This document shows, piece after piece, positions 1-11,421 of a stretch of 64,000 nt of DNA. How positions within the stretch are numbered: the first letter of the stretch is position 1; every line of letters starts with the position of its first letter. Where the stretch lies: contig CM042089.1 of NCBI GenBank assembly GCA_023512835.1, positions 50,119,004-50,183,003 of the forward strand. The letters are read 5' to 3'. The position numbers were made by a program, and so were the translations under genes. Below the pieces are notes generated by a model. It did not search any database. It was not told the DNA's origin and worked only from the letters and a program-made list of their open reading frames with translations. The DNA is from Taxillus chinensis. Taxonomy: Eukaryota; Streptophyta; Magnoliopsida; Santalales; Loranthaceae.

Positions 1-371
1 AGCGTCGGACGCGTTTGACTACTAACAAATTGACTACCTCTACCCCATTATCAATTTCACTAACACATGACATTACACACATACATTGCATCAATCACAT
101 TTCACAGTTCACGATCCAGTACACATTGCCAAACAAATCGAGTTGCACATTTCACTTAATCATGTGATCTTATCCACGGTTTAGCATACATTCACAGCAA
201 ATGCAACTAGTGCCCTAATGCCAATGCATGCAAATCCTATCACAAGACTGGACTACCCTAAGTACACCTTGGAGGCTCAAAGAGGACCATGTTGATCAGG
301 CATGTCCCTCCAGGCTCCTCCAAAGGACTTAGGATAACCAAGTCCGCCCACTACCCTAGGCCAACTAGACC

Positions 372-383
372 ATGCTACGATAC
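372..383 (-). other. Degenerate primer-binding site (initiator tRNA-Met) of A1
   Basis: The minus strand reads TGGTATCGTAGC just inside the LTR end. The intact family-A copy has TGGTATCAGAGC at the same place, complementary to the 3' end of plant initiator tRNA-Met. Two bases differ here, so priming was probably lost after insertion. Confidence 0.7.
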
Positions 384-880
384 CATATTGTCACGCCCCG
401 GATTTCCAACCCGAGGAAACCGGCACGTGACTCCCCTTTTACCCACACGGAGGGCAAAGGGGTTAGGATACAAATCAAGAATTTTACATTTCAAACATCC
501 ACAACCCATTCAAGAAAGTAATATTCATAAAAATATTCCAAACCAGTTTATTACAACGAGAATTCTTTCCAATCCCATCCCCACCTGGGGTTACATCAAT
601 TCCCATAAAAGAAAACAACATAAATGGAAGAGTAAAATGGATAAGGTCTTCCACCTTGGTGTATCCACCTAACGCCCGTAAGTCCCCTGGAAAACAAGCA
701 AACACAGGTAGGAGGGGTGAGCAACCACGGCTCAGTAGGGATCAAGTCTCCCCAACCCTTCCCATGCTCCTAGCGGCTACATGCATGTGCACAGGTGCGG
801 TGACGTGTTACAACAATCTCAACAAACAATAACAAACCACATCGGTCGTCACAATTATCCACCACACAAAACACAAGTGA

Positions 881-983
881 TTTAACCGCCTCTTCAGGCC
901 AAGTTATTTAACCGCCTCTTCAGGCCAAGTGATTTAACCGCCTCTCAGGCAAAGTTCTTTAACCGCCTCTTCAGGCCGGATAC
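881..983. repeat. 26-bp minisatellite in the A1 LTR, about 4 units
   Basis: The unit begins TTTAACCGCCTCTTCAGGCC and recurs at 881, 907, 933 and 958, with one unit shortened by a base. It lies in the same LTR zone where other family-A LTRs carry different arrays (38 bp at about 4141-4420, 37 bp at about 18958-19200). Confidence 0.9.
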
Positions 984-1549
984 CACGATCAAGCACACGA
1001 CACACATGGTCACTCAAGCATACCACCAAACACTTGGTGTGCACCCGTTCACAAGCGCACAAACCCAACCATTCAGGAAAATAGAGCAAACACACAGCAC
1101 ACATACCCTAAACCACAAATCCAGCCACACAGGCATATTACCAAACACGTAATGGGCATATGCATACGGCTATATTCACACAGGCATTTCATCGAACACA
1201 TAGCATGTAATCCACGAATCACACCAACATGCCACTGAAGGCCAACATTCATATAGGAGGTCACACCTATATGAATTTACATATAAATAATATAACGAGA
1301 TATCTCACATTCGCCCTAGGACCCTAGGACGAGAGGAGGATTTAGGAAGAACAGAACCCCTACCTCAAGGAAAACGCAACAACACAAAGAACGGTCCGAT
1401 CCCAAGCCGAACGCCGTCCACCCACGAAGCACCGACCACCCACGCAAGACGCCCGGCGGCAACCAGGAGCTCCCCTTCCCTCTCTTTCTCTCTCTGCGAC
1501 GGTGGTGAAGCAACAAACCCTAAACCTAAAACAGAGGGACTCCTCCTCC

Positions 1550-1626
1550 TTATATAGACAACACAACATCAAAACGACGTAGTTTTGATTAAGTGAATCC
1601 CAGGATCAAAACGACGTAGTTTTGAT
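1550..1626 (-). promoter_or_regulatory. LTR core promoter: TATA box plus two ACGT palindromes (A1)
   Basis: On the minus strand, TATATAAG lies at 1550-1557. Two near-palindromes containing AAAACGACGTAGTTTT lie upstream at 1568-1589 and 1605-1626. The same order is found in the other family-A LTRs (TATA at 5052, 19810 and 26427). Promoter activity is inferred from the motifs only. Confidence 0.65.
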
Positions 1627-3129
1627 CACACAAGTTACCACCTTTCCGCACCCATATAGGCCAAAATACTCGGAATTTCAACATGGTCCCTTGGAGAAAT
1701 TTCCTTAGAATGACAAAACCAAGGGAACCATGCAAAAATATGCCGCACGCCAATTTGCACGCCAATTCCCCAATTGGCGTGCAGCTCCAAATGCACCCAA
1801 ACTTTACCTCAAGTCTCCTTGCATCTTGTAGAGGCCTGAGAAGCAAAAATATGCTTGCACGTGAAATGGGTGAATTCACGTGCAGCTCCAAATGCTCTGA
1901 AATTTCTGTGGTAGATAGAGGACCTCATTCTAAGAAACTTTTGTTCTTGCACGCCAATTGTTTGAGGCCATCTACTAGGTCAAAAGTGAGCTCCAAGATC
2001 AGCCAAAACGACCTAAAACCGCCTAGAACGCATAGCATCTTCCTAGGGCATAAATGTACGCTATCGCTTGACACATGCACCTCTCAAAAGTCCCCTCTTG
2101 GGCTCATCTCTTACCTTAAACTTGTGTACCAACATCCAAGGTGTTTGTGGTTAACTCCTTACACACGGGTTACACACGGGTCATTACAACCCCTCTATCA
2201 CAAGTGTCTTAATTAAAATGCTAGAAAATCAGCAATCAAAGGTTCACCCATCCTCACCTAATCCAGCACGAGACTCAACCGATCACTATCGTTAAAGGAA
2301 TATGATACCACCAATAAACAGAAATCTTAACATGCGAGAATCAAAATCGTACCCTTGACTAAGGAAAGTTCTGCCATGCTTTCCTCCTAGCCTCACTTGA
2401 ATTTTGCTTTATCCCTAGCTCGTTGAGCCAGTCCTCTAGCACCATGACTTGCTTTACCAAAACAGCTGTCGGAGATGTCCTACTTTTCCATAGATGCGAC
2501 ACTAGTACTTCTTCCTGCCATACTCTTTTCCAATGTCCCAGTTGTCCACTGCAAGAACAACCCCTTTGGGAAACTGGTCTCTGCCTCTTAAGCCCCTTTC
2601 TGCTGATCAGGACAACTATGCTTCAGTTAATCTTCACCCAAGCTCCCCCCGATGATGTGGGTTGATAGCTCTCGGCGTACCTCGCTCTTAATTAGTTGTC
2701 GAATCTCATCCTTCAACTCTTGAATTACCAGGCTTAAGATGCCAACCTCTGCCTTGATTAGATCATTACTTACATCCTGCAGCTCACCCACTTGCCCGGC
2801 CCGAGGGGCGGGCTTCTTTGCTACCTCAATAGTCATACAGTCACAATTTTCAGGAGACATTGGCTCCACGAAAAGGCAATGCTATAGGTTATAACTCAAT
2901 AATCTCAATACCATTACCGACTAGGCATTCCGAGTTGTAACTAACCTCAAAACATGCATTATCACCACACAAATTCATGGATGCACATCACAGACTATAC
3001 AAGTTCACACCTTTACATTGCACATATAATCTATACTTAAGTGGATATCTCATCGTTTTGAACACAACATCGCTTCTTCCACACAATACCATACAAAGGC
3101 ACATACTCAATCATTCAGAACACCAACAT

Positions 3130-3163
3130 TATTTTATTTTATTTTATTTTATTTTATTTTCCG
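3130..3163. repeat. Pentanucleotide microsatellite (ATTTT)n
   Basis: About six uninterrupted ATTTT units lie in the A2 internal region. The equivalent place in the complete copy, near 24660-24682, has a shorter version, so the run has expanded since the copies separated. Confidence 0.9.
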
Positions 3164-3671
3164 TTTGTTCACATTTTACAAGCTTCAAGTTCACAAGCAC
3201 TCGGTTTCAATACCACAAATTCTTTTCCATGCTTTCATTCTCAAATCATCATAAAATTTCGAGTTGCACATTTGAAACTTTATCACGTTCAAACCATTTA
3301 TCCATGCAATTACTCACACTACACACATTTCGGTTCTCATTAAACCACATTGCACAAGTAGCAATTCCACAAGCACAACTCAAGTTGTCATAAAATCGAG
3401 TTAATCGAGTTGCACGTAGTAAATCACGTTCTTCATATTTTCCTCTCACATGCTTTATCTCGGTTACCCACACAATCTAACAAGGACAACAAATGCAACT
3501 AGTGCCCTAATGCCAATGCATGCAAATCCTATCTCAGGTCCTGGACTACCCCGAGTATACCTTAGAGGCTCAAAGAGGACCGTGTTGATCAGGCACGTCC
3601 CTCCAGGTTCCTCCAAAGGACTCAAGATAACCAGGATCCGCCCACTACCCTAGGCCAACTAGACCATGCTT

Positions 3672-3683
3672 TGATACCATATT
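3672..3683 (-). other. Primer-binding site (initiator tRNA-Met) of A2
   Basis: The minus strand reads TGGTATCAAAGC three bases inside the LTR, one mismatch from the TGGTATCAGAGC of the complete family-A copy. It assigns the orientation: LTR at the right, internal region to the left. Confidence 0.75.
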
Positions 3684-5754
3684 GTCACGCCCCGGATTTC
3701 CAACCCGAGGAGACCGGAACGTGACCCTCCCTTTACCCAAGTTGGATAAAGGGGTTAGAATACAACATACACTTCACATTTTATATTCAGAGACCAATCT
3801 TATATTTATTGAGTCTAAACATAACAAATGTGTCCAAAACATGCTTTTATTACATTAAACTCCACCTTATAATATCTCCCCACTGGGGTTACATCAACTC
3901 CCACAAAATAACATAAATGAAAGACAGTAAAGTAAATAAGGTCTTCCACCTTGGGGTCCCACCCAACGCCTGTATGTTCCTGAAAGAAAACACAACATAG
4001 AGGGAGGGGTAAGCAACCACAGCTCAGTAGGGATCATGTCTCCCCAACCCATCCCATGCTCCTAGCGTCAACATGAGGGTGTGTACAGGTGCAGTGTAGT
4101 GACAATAAGATATAAACAGGTTGTGTTCCACAATCACACGGCACACACATATCCACAGCCATACAGGCTTAGCTATATAGGCTAACATATCCACAGGCAC
4201 TCAGGCTTAGCCACACGGGCTAGCATATCAACATCCACTCAGGCTTAGCCACACGGGCTAACATATCCACGGCCATATAGGCTTAGCCACATGGGCTAAC
4301 ATATCCACGGCCACTCAGGCTTAGCCACACGAGCTAACATATCTACGGCCACTCAGGCTTAGCCACATGGGCTAACATATCCACAGCCATGTAGGCTTAG
4401 CCACACGGGCTAACAGTTCCAGTCCCGAGCTTTCACAGCCACCGGGTTCCACAAGCACAGCATACAAGGTCACACAGGCATTAAACCAAACACGTAGCAT
4501 ACACACTTTCATAGGCATAATACCAAACACTTAGTTCGCACAGCCAATCAGGCATAAAATCAAACACTTGACATGTAGAGTCTCACAGGTATTTTACCAA
4601 ACGCTTAACATGCATACATTCACAAACCCACAAACCCAGCTACACAGGCATATTGTCAAACACATACTAGGCATATTCACACAGACATATTCACACAGGC
4701 ATTTTATCGAACACTTAATATGCACTCACCATCCAACACCAGGAATACATCAAAAACTGTCATTGAAGGCCAACATTCATATAAAAGATCACACCTATAT
4801 GGATTACATATATATATATAAACAGGTATAATCCATAATCTACCCTAAAACCCTAGAACAGAGGAGGATTTAGGAAGAACAGAACCCCAACCTTGTATGT
4901 CCTCCTGCTCCCACTTCCACGTAAGACTCCGACCACCCACGCAAGACGCTCCGGCAGCCACCAGAAGCTCTCCTTCCCTCTCTCTCTCTCTCTCTCTGCG
5001 ACGGCTGGTGGAACAACAAACCCTAAAACCTAAAACAGAGGGCTTCTCCTCCTTATATAGACAAAACAACATCAAAACGATGTAGTTTTGATTAAGTGAA
5101 TCCCAGCATCAAAATGACGTAGTTTTGATGGAACAAGCTATGACCTTCCCACATCCATACACACCAAAATATCCATAATCCCAACATGGTCCTTTGGGAA
5201 AAGATGATTAGAATAACAAAACCAAGGTGACTGTACAAAAATATGGCTGCACGCCCTATTGCACGCCATATCCCCAATTGACTTACAACTCCAAAAGCTG
5301 TGAAATTCTACCCCAAGCTTCCTTGCATCATGTAGAAGGCTGATATGCAGAAAAATGCTTGCACGCCAATTGGTCCAATTGGCTTTCAAGGCCTTTGGCA
5401 CTGAAACTTCTGTGGAAGGTAGAGGACATCATTCTAAGAAACTTTTGTTCTGCACGCCAATTGATTTGAGGCCATCTACTTGGTCAAAATAAATCTCTAA
5501 AACCTGACAAAACATCCTAAAAGCGCCTGTATATGCAAATAGCATCTTCTTAGGCATAAATGCACATTATCACTTGTCAAGTGTACCTCCCAAAAGTCCC
5601 CTCTTGAGCTCATCTCTTGCCTCAAACTTGTGCACCAACATCCAAGGTGTTTTAGCTAAAGTGTGTGGGAAGGAAACTCCCTAAAACCCAATAATTTCCA
5701 CTCACAAGGCATCTGTGGTTAACTTCGTACATACCACAAACACGGGTCATTACA
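3683..5754 (-). repeat. LTR of family-A copy A2 (2.07 kb, divergent subfamily)
   Basis: TG at 3683 and CA at 5754 delimit it. It keeps the family-A plan of TATA (5052-5059), ACGT palindromes (about 5068-5130), telo-box and CT-rich stretch, but differs from the A1 and A3 LTRs throughout, including its 38-bp array. It should be an older or distinct subfamily. Host copia sequence resumes at 5755. Confidence 0.88.
4141..4420. repeat. 38-bp minisatellite in the A2 LTR, about 7 units
   Basis: Units such as GGCTTAGCCACACGGGCTAA recur with a 38-bp spacing, for example at 4261, 4299 and 4337. They are imperfect but clearly tandem. The array occupies the LTR zone used by unrelated arrays in the other family-A LTRs. 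Confidence 0.88.
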
Positions 5755-6370
5755 GTGTAAACCGTTGGATGGTTTCATTTCAGGTGGCACCATAGTTTAT
5801 GACTGTGGAGTCGAGGCTGTTACTGCACTTCCCGAACCAGTAGCACCCGTAACTAATGATGAAGGGAAAGCTGTTGCAGTTAAAGCCAAAACTGTAGCAC
5901 CCAAAAAGCAAGGAAAGGCTAAGGCTGACGCATCTAGGGCCAAGAGCGCGTCACCCAAATGCAATGGATTAGGCCACAGGGAACAGAGTAGAAAGTCTGT
6001 AAAATCTAAGAGACCTGTATCCCCTGTTTGTACTCCGCATTATAGTGTGTGTTCCATCTGTAGGGAAATAGGTTATTATCACTATGAATGTTGGAGTTTA
6101 TCTGATAACTGGCTTTGTAATCAAATTTGTACCAATAAAGATCAGTTCAATAAAAAGGGTTCTTCGAGCAAAACAAAAACTAAACCTCAAAGGAGTGTCT
6201 CTCCCAAGATAACCGAAATAAAAGAAGCAGCTAAAACTAAAAATTAAAGTCAACTTGGAGAGCTAAAAGTCCTAGCAAAGTCAAATCCGGAACTGTTGAA
6301 ATTACTACTATTCTTTCTAACCGCCCGAAACAAGTTTAGGCACCAAAAGTGTAAACTGTTGTCTTTCAGG
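5755..6370 (+). pseudogene. Copia-1 gag, C-terminal part with degenerate zinc knuckle
   Basis: The reading frame 5765-6247 encodes a Lys/Ala-rich stretch followed by a knuckle-like motif near 6049-6093. Gag packages element RNA through such CCHC knuckles. Here the spacing Cys-x2-Cys-x4-Tyr-x4-Cys shows Tyr where the family has His, while the Copia-2 copy keeps His. A stop at 6245-6247 ends the frame ahead of the protease. The upstream part of gag is cut off by A2 at 5754. The alignment with Copia-2 (63540-63870) is close, so identity as the gag of this lineage is firm. Confidence 0.8.
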
Positions 6371-7480
6371 AGCATCTCTGGAATGCACTGCCGGATCACT
6401 TGAAGTTGAAGATCAATCAAAGCAAGTTGATCCTCGATAGTGGATGCTCTGGACATATGACGGGTGATCAGACTATGCTTGTAGAAGTTAATGAAAAATG
6501 AGGTCCATCCGTTTCATATGGTGACAACAGCAAAGGAAAGACTGTCGGGTATGGCACTTTATCCAACGGTTGTGTAGCAATCACTAGAGTTGCACTAGTC
6601 GAAGGTTTGAAGCATAATTTGCTAAGTGTCAGTAATTTATGTGACAAAGGATTTACTGTTTCCTTTATGTCCAACACCTGTACAGTAAGAGAAAACTTAT
6701 CCGGAGATGTAAAGTTATCCGGATTAAGAGATGGGGACATATACTCAGTGGTCCTAAGAAATAATTCTTCTGACCCTGTATGTTTCCTCACTAAAGCTTC
6801 AGATGAAGATAGTTAGTTATGGCACAAGCGATGCGCACATTTAAACTTTAAGACACTGTCTAAGTTAGCATCACTTGATCTTGTCACTGGTCTACCTAAA
6901 CTCAAATACTCCAGAGACACTCTCTGTCGAGAATGCCAACTCGGCAAACAGACCAAACATAGCTTTAAGAGCAAATCAGTTAATTCAATAACTGCTCCTC
7001 CGCAACTTCTTCATATGGACCTCTGTGGTCCTATTTCTATTCCTTCGCTAGCTGGTGCAAGATATACCCTTGTGGTTATCGATGATTTCACCAGATACAC
7101 ATGGGTGATGTTCCTGAAATCAAAGGATCAAACTTTTGAGCATCTTGTAGATCTTTTCAATTGGATAAGCAACTCACAAGGACCGAGCATAAAGTGCATA
7201 AGGAGTGATCATGGTATAGAATTTGATTTTTCAGATATGAGATCATATTGTTCCGAATAGGGCATTCAACATGACTTCTCTGCGCCCGAACTCCACAACA
7301 AAATGGGGTATTGAGCGCAAGAATCGTACTTTAGTCGAGGCTGGCAGATCTATGTTAGCAGGGGCAATGCTTCCTCTCAGTCTATGGGCTGAAGCTGTGT
7401 CCACTACCTGCTATGTTCGGAACACAACTCTAATAAATAAATCTACCATGAAAACACCCTATGAGATGTGGAGAGGATGA
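6371..7480 (+). pseudogene. Copia-1 protease and integrase region
   Basis: The protease signature Asp-Ser-Gly-Cys-Ser-Gly-His is encoded from 6436. A gag-pre-integrase HHCC-like zinc region follows (Trp-His-Lys-Arg-Cys to Cys-Arg-Glu-Cys, about 6820-6945). The integrase catalytic triad can be placed: Asp at 7018-7020, Asp at 7207-7209, and Glu at 7313-7315. Stops at 6814-6816 and 7258-7260 and a frame change near 7290 break it, so no functional polyprotein is possible. Protease matures the polyprotein and integrase inserts the cDNA. Confidence 0.85.
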
Positions 7481-9229
7481 AAGCCTTCAATTTCACATTT
7501 CAGAGCTTTTGGGTGTACTTGCTATATATTGATAAATGGCAAAGAAACCCGGAATAAATTTGAACCAAAATTCGATGATGAGATTTTTTGTCGGGTACTC
7601 ATTACATAGCAAGGCTTATCGGGTCTTCAATAGAAAACTTTTTAAAGTTGAAGAATCTATCCATGTGACTTTTGATGAAGCTAATCTTGATTTGTCAAAA
7701 GTTGCTTCTTCAAGTTCTAATGTGCAGATCACGGACAGCAACATCGATTACTCGAAGTTTATGAATGTTCCTGATACACATTTTGACCAACCACGTGGCA
7801 TCAGCGAAACACAAAGAAATTATATCGATGATGCTACGGATGATTCGGACTCAGGACTATCGTTAAGCTCCGGACATACTCCTATGGATACCCAAAATTC
7901 CGGAGCACCTTCAAGTCCGTCCGGACCAGTTAACACTCAAAGAAACAGTGTTGAAGAACCACTTAGTTCTACCGTACCTTCTAATACGGAAACATCTGGT
8001 CCGAAAGAAGCTCAACCAGTAGATACACCTGAACCACCTAACCTGGCAGAGCTTCAAATTATTCGAGATCAACCATCACATGCACAGAATTACAGATGGA
8101 CCCGAAACCATCCCTCAGATCAAGTGATTGGTGATCCTACTGTTGGTGTAAGAACAAGAGCAACCACCTCCAACATGTGTTTTTACTCGTGTTTTCTATC
8201 TCAAATAGAACCAAAGGTGGTGGATGAAGCTCTTCAGGCTTCGAATTGGATAGAAGCCATGCAAGAAGAGCTGAATCAATTTAAGAGAAATAATGTGTGG
8301 TCTCTAGTACCAAGGCCTAAGTCTCAGCAAGTCATAGGAGTTAAATGGGTGTTCTGGAACAAGCTTGATACGGATGGAATTGTAATCCGGAACAAAGGCA
8401 GACTGGTAGCCAAAGGATATCGTCAAGAAGAAGGAATAGACTATGATGAGACCTTTGCTCCGGTGGCAAGACTTGAGGCAATCCGAATGTTTCTGGCGTA
8501 TGCTTCATATGAAAACTTCATAGTTTATCAAATGGACGTCAAGAGTGCATTCCTGAATGGAATCTTCAAGAGGAGGTGTACGTTGAACAACCTCCAGGTT
8601 TCATTGAACCCAAGGCTGGACATCTGGTTTACAAACTAAGGAAAGCTTTGTATGGATTGAAGCAAGCTCCAAGAGCCTGGTACGACACACTTTCGGAATT
8701 CTTACTTGCTCATAACTTTCAAAAAGGGAAGATTGACACCACGCTATTCTTACGGAAAGAGAAAGGACATACTCTGATCGTACAAATATACGTGAATGAT
8801 ATCATTTTCAGATCAACTAATCCGAAACTTTGTGATGAATTCGCCAAGTTGATGACTGGCAAGTTTGAGATGAGTATGATGGGAGAACCGTCCTACTTCC
8901 TTGGGGTCGAAGTCAAACAACCGAAGGAAGGGACCTTCATAAACCAAGCTAAGTATACTCGTGACTTAATCAAGAAGTTTGGTATGGAAGGTTCGTCTCC
9001 CGTCAAAACTCCAATGCCGGTCAATGCCAAGTTAGACCCAGATGTTGATGGCAAATCGGTGAATGTGATTGAGTACAAAGGGATGATTGGATCCTTGCCG
9101 TATCTTACAACAAGTCGCCCGGACATAATGTTTGCAACTTGCATCTGCGCAAGATATCAAAGCGAATACCAAAGAGTCACATATGCTTCATGTAAAACGG
9201 ATATTAAGGTATCTCAAAGGGACAATTAA
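7481..9229 (+). pseudogene. Copia-1 reverse transcriptase with YVND active site
   Basis: The frame at 7536-8639 carries the integrase C-terminal region, an acidic Ser/Pro-rich spacer and the RT start (KWVF, then [10 protein letters not shown], then [10 protein letters not shown]). A frame change near 8565 leads into 8576-9229, with YGLKQAPRAWY and the active site. That site reads Tyr-Val-Asn-Asp: the first catalytic Asp codon is AAT (8795-8797). Copia-2 has Tyr-Val-Asp-Asp at 59113-59124. RT of this family needs both Asp residues, so this copy could not polymerise even without its frameshifts. Confidence 0.9.
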
Positions 9230-9730
9230 TTTGGGACTCGGTACCCACAAGAGTCCAACTTCGCCTTATCCGGATATTCCGATGCTGATTTTGCCGGGTG
9301 TCACATAGACGGAAAAGCACCAGTGGTACATGCCAATTCCTTGGAAACAGATTGATCTCTTGGTTGGAAGAAGCGAATTCGTATCAACATCTACTCTGAG
9401 CGGAATATATAGTCTTGGGAGTTCTTTGTGCCGCGACTTCTTGGATACAAAGTCAACTTAGCTGACTACGGCTTCAACATAACATCTGTTCCACTCTCTT
9501 GTGACAATACCAGTGCTATTGCTATCAGCAATAATCCCGTCATGCATCCAAAGACAAAACATATTGAGGTCAGGCATCATTTCATTCGCGATCATGTTCT
9601 TAAAAAGCACATATCCCTGGAACATGTTGCTACTGAAGATCAACTGGCAGATATACTTACAAAGCCCCTACGTGATGTAAGATTTTCTGAACTTCTTCTC
9701 AAATTAGGTATGCTTGACTTTTCTGCATAG
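9230..9730 (+). pseudogene. Copia-1 RNase H, end of pol
   Basis: After a broken stretch (9230-9427, several frame changes) the frame 9428-9730 gives the C-terminal RNase H block. It contains CDNTSAIAI, HPKTKHIEVRHHF and DQLADILTKPL, the standard ends of Ty1/copia pol. It aligns closely with 43401-43652 of Copia-2. RNase H removes the RNA strand of the hybrid during reverse transcription. The stop codon is TAG at 9728-9730. Confidence 0.88.
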
Positions 9731-11421
9731 CTTCTCACCTGTTATCCATCAGTAGTTGTTTTCAGAACATGCATTGTGCTTTTATTGATAGTAGTAGATA
9801 CATACTGATCTTAATGATGATCATACTTACTGTCTAATGTGCTTCATGCTTCTGATATTGATAGCAACTTCATATATGGGATGATGCTTGCGTTTCCGAT
9901 CAAGTCGTTTAAGTAAACATGATTAAAGTTTATATGATTAACCTCATTCTGGTTTCATGATCTTAAATTCCACTGATCACCACATGACAAATGCTTGTTC
10001 ATTAGATTACTCTATTAACATGTATTGTTGAAGAAATGAAATGGGTTAGCTCGGAATGCCTGGTGGATGAATACACAATCGCAGTCTGATCAACTTCTGA
10101 AGTATGGTTTCCTAAAAAGAATGACCGTGCTGAATTTCTTTAAGCCGGAAAGGTCTACCGAGAGGATTGCACAATCTACGGGGGAGAAAATGCTTTATAA
10201 ATTATTCAAGTAATACCCCCCGTATATGTCTCATGACCTTTTTCCTGGCTGTCTGTTCGAGGGGGAGCCTTTCATTGAGAGGATCGAATGATCTACGGGG
10301 GAGCCTAAGCTTCATCTATTACCTCAGTAATGACCCCCTAATATGTCTCAGATACTCCCTCCTCTGAACCTTTACTTCCGGATCTGACTGGACATGCGTT
10401 GTTGAAACAGAATTGCGGCATGCTTGGATGTATTTTTCTTTCTTTAACCATGCATTTTAATCGGATAATCAATTGCTTGCTTTTGACATGTGTCCACTTC
10501 CACATTTTCACTCATGAATCCTAGTTTGGTCAAATCATATAATTTTTAATTAATCTTAGCTACGTCGTTCAGCAGGACGGTTTCGCTATGTTGACCTATA
10601 TGAACTTGTGTATTTATTATCTGATATATGCCCTGATTCAGTCACATTGAACATTCTCTAGTATGTATATGTCTATTTCATTCTTGGTAATGCATAAGTT
10701 CTGCTACTCATTAGTTCGGATTATATAGCTCTTCACTGACTATTTTCTCCTATCTGTACTAATCCTTGCCTGTTAAGCTTTTGTACTTTTAACTTATTTT
10801 TGTGAAGCTACAGGTTCAGATTTTCTTTGCACCCTTATCGATAAATCCAGTCCATAGTTTTGGATTTGAAGTGTTATGGTACTTCTCTTCTCTTCGAATT
10901 ATTGACAGCAAAGGAATCTACTTCTCTTTTACCGCACTCTGTTACTACGGACACGGTCTACTTTTCATCCGGATACTCGTCACACGACTATCGTTAATTC
11001 CGAATGATTGTCGGTTCATTCCTCCGGACTCCTGACACTGTCAAATTGTGATAATCCATGTCTTATTATATATCGCGTGCTTTTGAGGAGGCATCATGAT
11101 GATTCATTAAATGCATGTCTCGGGATGCTCACACTTCCCCGGAAGGAAAACAGCTCTTACCCTTACTTGGTCATGCCATCTCCACGTCATCTTTTCATTC
11201 GGAGGCGCATCGATATCAAGACTAATGACATCAGCTTGTCAAGCGGTTTACTGTTTCACTTGCCACATTCCTAGACCCGCTGACATTTACGGACTCGGTC
11301 TTATATATTCTGGTCATTCCTGTGAAGCACGAGTGTTACTCTTTTCAAATCCCTAAAACTCTCGTTGCTCCTTCAATCCCCAAAGACCTCGCCTTCCCTC
11401 TCGCCCTTCACCTTTCATCTA
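9731..11421 (+). other. Copia-1 post-pol spacer, AT-rich, non-coding
   Basis: About 1.7 kb without a believable reading frame. It holds three GGGGGAG tracts (10179-10330). A T-rich stretch ending in TACAG near 10813 could be a splice acceptor for a subgenomic message, but this is only a resemblance. The composition is AT-rich, in clear contrast with the C-rich gene that starts at 11422. Confidence 0.7.
10179..10330 (+). promoter_or_regulatory. Multiple polypurine tracts with C-tract partners
   Basis: CTACGGGGGAG occurs at about 10177 and 10293, and CGAGGGGGAG at about 10258. The first and last are each followed, 40-45 bases on, by a C-run (near 10217 and 10332) that can pair with the G-run; ACGGGGG and CCCCCGT are complementary. 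Repeated polypurine tracts after pol are described for Sireviruses. Secondary priming or RNA structure is inferred. Confidence 0.7.

Larger units (their letters stand above)
1..2188 (-). mobile_element. Family-A LTR retrotransposon (copy A1), right-hand part
   Basis: This is the 5' end, read on the minus strand, of a non-autonomous LTR retrotransposon whose left portion lies outside the window. Positions 1-388 are internal sequence next to the primer site and 389-2188 is the 5' LTR. The LTR runs TGTAATGACC to GGCGTGACA on the minus strand, with TG/CA ends. Positions 1-388 closely match 24890-25086 of the complete copy at 18467-27067. No coding capacity is visible. The next base, 2189, continues as internal sequence of another family-A copy, so A1 is either inserted into A2 or joined to it by recombination. 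The missing left end prevents a TSD test. Confidence 0.85.
389..2188 (-). repeat. LTR of family-A copy A1 (1.8 kb)
   Basis: Boundaries are TG at 389 and CA at 2188, matching the LTRs at 18467-20450 and 25087-27067. On the minus strand it holds a CACGTG-rich upstream module (about 1855-2010), two AAAACGACGTAGTTTT palindromes (1568-1626), a TATATAAG box (1550-1557), then a TTTAGGGTTT telo-box and a GA-rich leader. A 26-bp tandem array lies at 881-983. The short reading frames in it follow no conserved protein. Confidence 0.9.
2189..5754 (-). mobile_element. Family-A LTR retrotransposon (copy A2), right-hand part
   Basis: Internal sequence at 2189-3682 is colinear with 23690-25086 of the complete family-A element. 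It is followed by a primer site and a 2.07-kb LTR, 3683-5754. The element is on the minus strand and sits inside the gag of Copia-1: copia sequence starts directly at 5755 and matches the Copia-2 gag around 63825-63870. Its 3' LTR would lie left of the window. No protein-coding region is recognisable. A TTTTA pentanucleotide run lies at 3130-3163. Confidence 0.82.

Noticed and set aside
4141..4420. CRISPR-like regular repeats
   Set aside because: Units are directly adjacent, imperfect and without unique spacers, and the array lies within a plant LTR. It is a minisatellite.
11008..11356. Small frames ahead of the extra gene
   Set aside because: They are short, overlapping and without motifs, and lie in the AT-rich spacer.
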